NCBI GenBank assembly: GCA_029990205.1
Contig: JAPEKQ010000002.1
Location: forward strand, 64,501-128,500
DNA from: a bacterium
GTDB lineage: Bacteria; Joyebacterota; Joyebacteria; Joyebacterales; Joyebacteraceae
Length of the DNA: 64,000 nt
Direction of reading: 5' to 3'
Below the pieces are notes generated by a model. That model worked only from the letters and a program-made list of their open reading frames with translations. It searched no databases and had not been told where the DNA came from. Position numbers and translations under genes: made by a program. Shown here piece after piece: positions 62,569-64,000 of this stretch. Position 1 is the first letter of the stretch, and each line of letters begins with the position of its first letter.

Positions 62569-63798
62569 CTACCCGCGCTCGGCGAGTTCCTCGAGCCTTG
62601 CGGGAAGCGCGTCCCAGGAGTAGCGGGACCTCACGAAGCTCCGTCCGGCCAGCCCGATCCTCTCGCGAAGCCCCGCGTCGTTGAGAAGCCGCACGATCTC
62701 CGCGGCGACCATCTCCGGCGCGTCCCGAACGATGATCTCGGATCCATCGTCCGCCTCGATACCGCGATTGACGATCTCCGTTACGACCGACGGTATCCCT
62801 GCCGCCATTGCCTCGAGCACCTTGTTCTGGACGCCCGCCGCGTAGCGCAGAGGCGCGGCGAAGACCTCGCCCGTGCGATAGACCTCCGTGAGCGATTCGA
62901 CATACCCGGCGACATCGACCCACCCGAGATCCCCCAGCGAGGCGACCGCGGGTGTGAGGGAGTGACCGACGACGCGCAGGCGGGCCTGCGGCTGCCGCGT
63001 GATCACGAGGGGCATGATGTCCCGGGCGAGATGGGTCACGGCATCGATGTTGTGTGGGATGCTCAGATTGCCGACGAACAGCACGGTCCTGGCAGCCGCT
63101 GAGTCGATTCCCGCCCGGCTCTGCTTGAGGTCGGCGTGCGGCGCGAGATCGAACAACGCACTCTCGACACCGTTCGTCACGACACGCACCGGAGCGCCCG
63201 GCGCCAGGCCCAGAATCGCATCCCTGTCAGACGCCGAGACCACCCAGCTTTCGTCGAACGCCCGGGTGATCCTCGCTTCGTACGCCGCGATCTTCCTGGC
63301 CTCCCACGCGTAGGCCGGACGAATCGGCGCGGGACGATGCGGCAATGACGCCAGGAGTTCTGCTGAGATGGCGTCGGTGAGATCCATCACGTGAACCTGA
63401 CCGGGATGCTGCTTCATCACGCTCCCGTCAGGTCCCAGGACGAACTGCGCCATCCGGAAGAGATGTACGAAGACGACATCGTACTCCCGCTCGCGCAGCG
63501 CGCGCTGTACGGCCGCCCGCATTGCAGACGACTGATAGTAGCTTGCCTGAAACGGCGCCGGGCTCAGCAGGCGCGCAGCCATGTTGATGTACGACGCTCG
63601 CCGCGACAGAGGCACGGTCGTCACGTCGGCGCGCTCCCGCAGCGCGGCCACGTTCGTGTCGTGATCCCCGTCATCGGTGAACGTGATCAGGTCGACTTCG
63701 TGACGTTCCGAGACGCTCCGGAGCGTGTTCCACGTGCGCAGACGGTCGCCCCTCAGCGGTGGGTAGGGCAGTCGAGACGTCAGCATCAGGACACGCAC
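62569..63798 (-). CDS. Glycosyltransferase (sugar transferase, PEP-CTERM/exopolysaccharide-associated type)
   Basis: A 409-residue GT-B enzyme beginning RVLMLTSRLPYPPLRGDRLR, which is the opening typical of the sugar transferases that accompany exosortase/PEP-CTERM clusters. It also has LFVGNLSIPHNIDAVTHLAR and a C-terminal RYAAGVQNKVLEAMAAGIPS with the donor-site glutamate. The start is GTG at 63798, preceded by GGGGGAGGGC, inside the end of the upstream membrane gene. Membership in an exosortase cluster cannot be tested here because the neighbours lie beyond the window. Confidence 0.87.
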   Translation of the reverse strand: MRVLMLTSRLPYPPLRGDRLRTWNTLRSVSERHEVDLITFTDDGDHDTNVAALRERADVTTVPLSRRASYINMAARLLSPAPFQASYYQSSAMRAAVQRALREREYDVVFVHLFRMAQFVLGPDGSVMKQHPGQVHVMDLTDAISAELLASLPHRPAPIRPAYAWEARKIAAYEARITRAFDESWVVSASDRDAILGLAPGAPVRVVTNGVESALFDLAPHADLKQSRAGIDSAAARTVLFVGNLSIPHNIDAVTHLARDIMPLVITRQPQARLRVVGHSLTPAVASLGDLGWVDVAGYVESLTEVYRTGEVFAAPLRYAAGVQNKVLEAMAAGIPSVVTEIVNRGIEADDGSEIIVRDAPEMVAAEIVRLLNDAGLRERIGLAGRSFVRSRYSWDALPARLEELAERG

Positions 63799-64000
63799 GA
63801 GCCCTCCCCCACGGAGTTCTCACACGCGGAGTCCTGACGCGTGGAGGCGACTGCCTGCGCGACGCCGAGCACGAGGACGATCACAAGACCGGCGTTCTTC
63901 GAGTAGAACTGCGGCGACGTGACGGAGAGCGCGAGGAAGGCGATGAGCACACCGAAGCCGGCGAACAACGCCGCTCGCATCCACACCGAGTCCGCCGAGC
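63786..64000 (-). CDS. Membrane protein, partial (possible O-antigen polymerase/ligase C-terminus)
   Basis: The frame is open to the window end, so only about 70 C-terminal residues are seen. They hold two hydrophobic helices (AALFAGFGVLIAFLALSV and AGLVIVLVLGVAQAVAS) separated by TSPQFYSKN, and a polar tail. Wzy/WaaL-type polymerases and ligases end this way, with an FSKN-like turn, but the evidence is thin. It overlaps the glycosyltransferase start by 13 bases, supporting a joint polysaccharide operon. An internal ATG at 63986 is unlikely to be the true start. Confidence 0.55.
   Translation of the reverse strand, partial: SADSVWMRAALFAGFGVLIAFLALSVTSPQFYSKNAGLVIVLVLGVAQAVASTRQDSACENSVGEGSCVS

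Overview
This is a high-GC bacterial chromosome segment, densely packed with single-copy housekeeping genes. I see no prophage, insertion sequence, CRISPR array or rRNA. A very large LptD-type outer-membrane protein, several lipoproteins and a PorX/PorY-type two-component pair point to a diderm (Gram-negative-type) bacterium. PorX/PorY and the overall gene mix resemble the Fibrobacterota-Chlorobiota-Bacteroidota group and neighbouring uncultured phyla; this placement is an inference and is weak. The organism encodes selenocysteine: the window carries tRNA-Sec and a selD gene that itself reads through an in-frame UGA.

Layout. Positions 1-7892 (minus strand) hold an extended macromolecular-synthesis cluster: rpsU, yqeY, a NIF3-family gene, mutS2, two small membrane-protein genes, dnaG and rpoD (cut by the window start). 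A strong sigma-70-like promoter lies upstream of rpsU. Divergently, 8240-13308 (plus strand) is a three-gene overlapping acyl-CoA/acetate energy module: a CoA-transferase/GNAT fusion, an ADP-forming acyl-CoA synthetase and a BioD-like/DRTGG protein. A bidirectional terminator closes it.

From 13425 to 61074 every gene I call is on the minus strand. In transcription order (high to low coordinates) this stretch runs: an NAD-dependent sugar-nucleotide epimerase; a WecA-like phosphosugar transferase and serS; a PorY-like kinase and PorX, followed by tsaE, tsaB, rimI, a purine nucleoside phosphorylase, accD, folC, a MalK-like ATPase, a ROK kinase and lptD; an HU gene; nfeD, slipin, recJ, rsmI and an amino-acid-permease/EIIA fusion; a CDP-alcohol phosphatidyltransferase with inositol-phosphate synthase; tmk and a C-terminal protease; dusB, two TPR lipoproteins, two ECF transporter ATPases, pyrR, glmM, glmS, selD, tRNA-Sec, a PP-loop ATPase, a small membrane protein and lepB; and a CIRCE-controlled heat-shock operon (hrcA, grpE, dnaK, two unusual small genes, dnaJ, a NifX-like gene, rsmE). 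The right end (61347-64000) is the edge of a surface-polysaccharide cluster with two glycosyltransferases and a truncated membrane protein.

The genes fit a free-living diderm with cell-wall and envelope assembly (glmS/glmM, WecA-like, lptD, lepB, ctpA), tRNA modification (tsaB/tsaE, dusB, the PP-loop enzyme), selenium use and probably inositol phospholipids. The most unusual items are the selenoprotein SelD beside selC, the two small genes inside the heat-shock operon, the permease/EIIA fusion, a Cys-x2-Cys-x2-Cys element in the PorY-like kinase, and at least two transcripts that appear leaderless.
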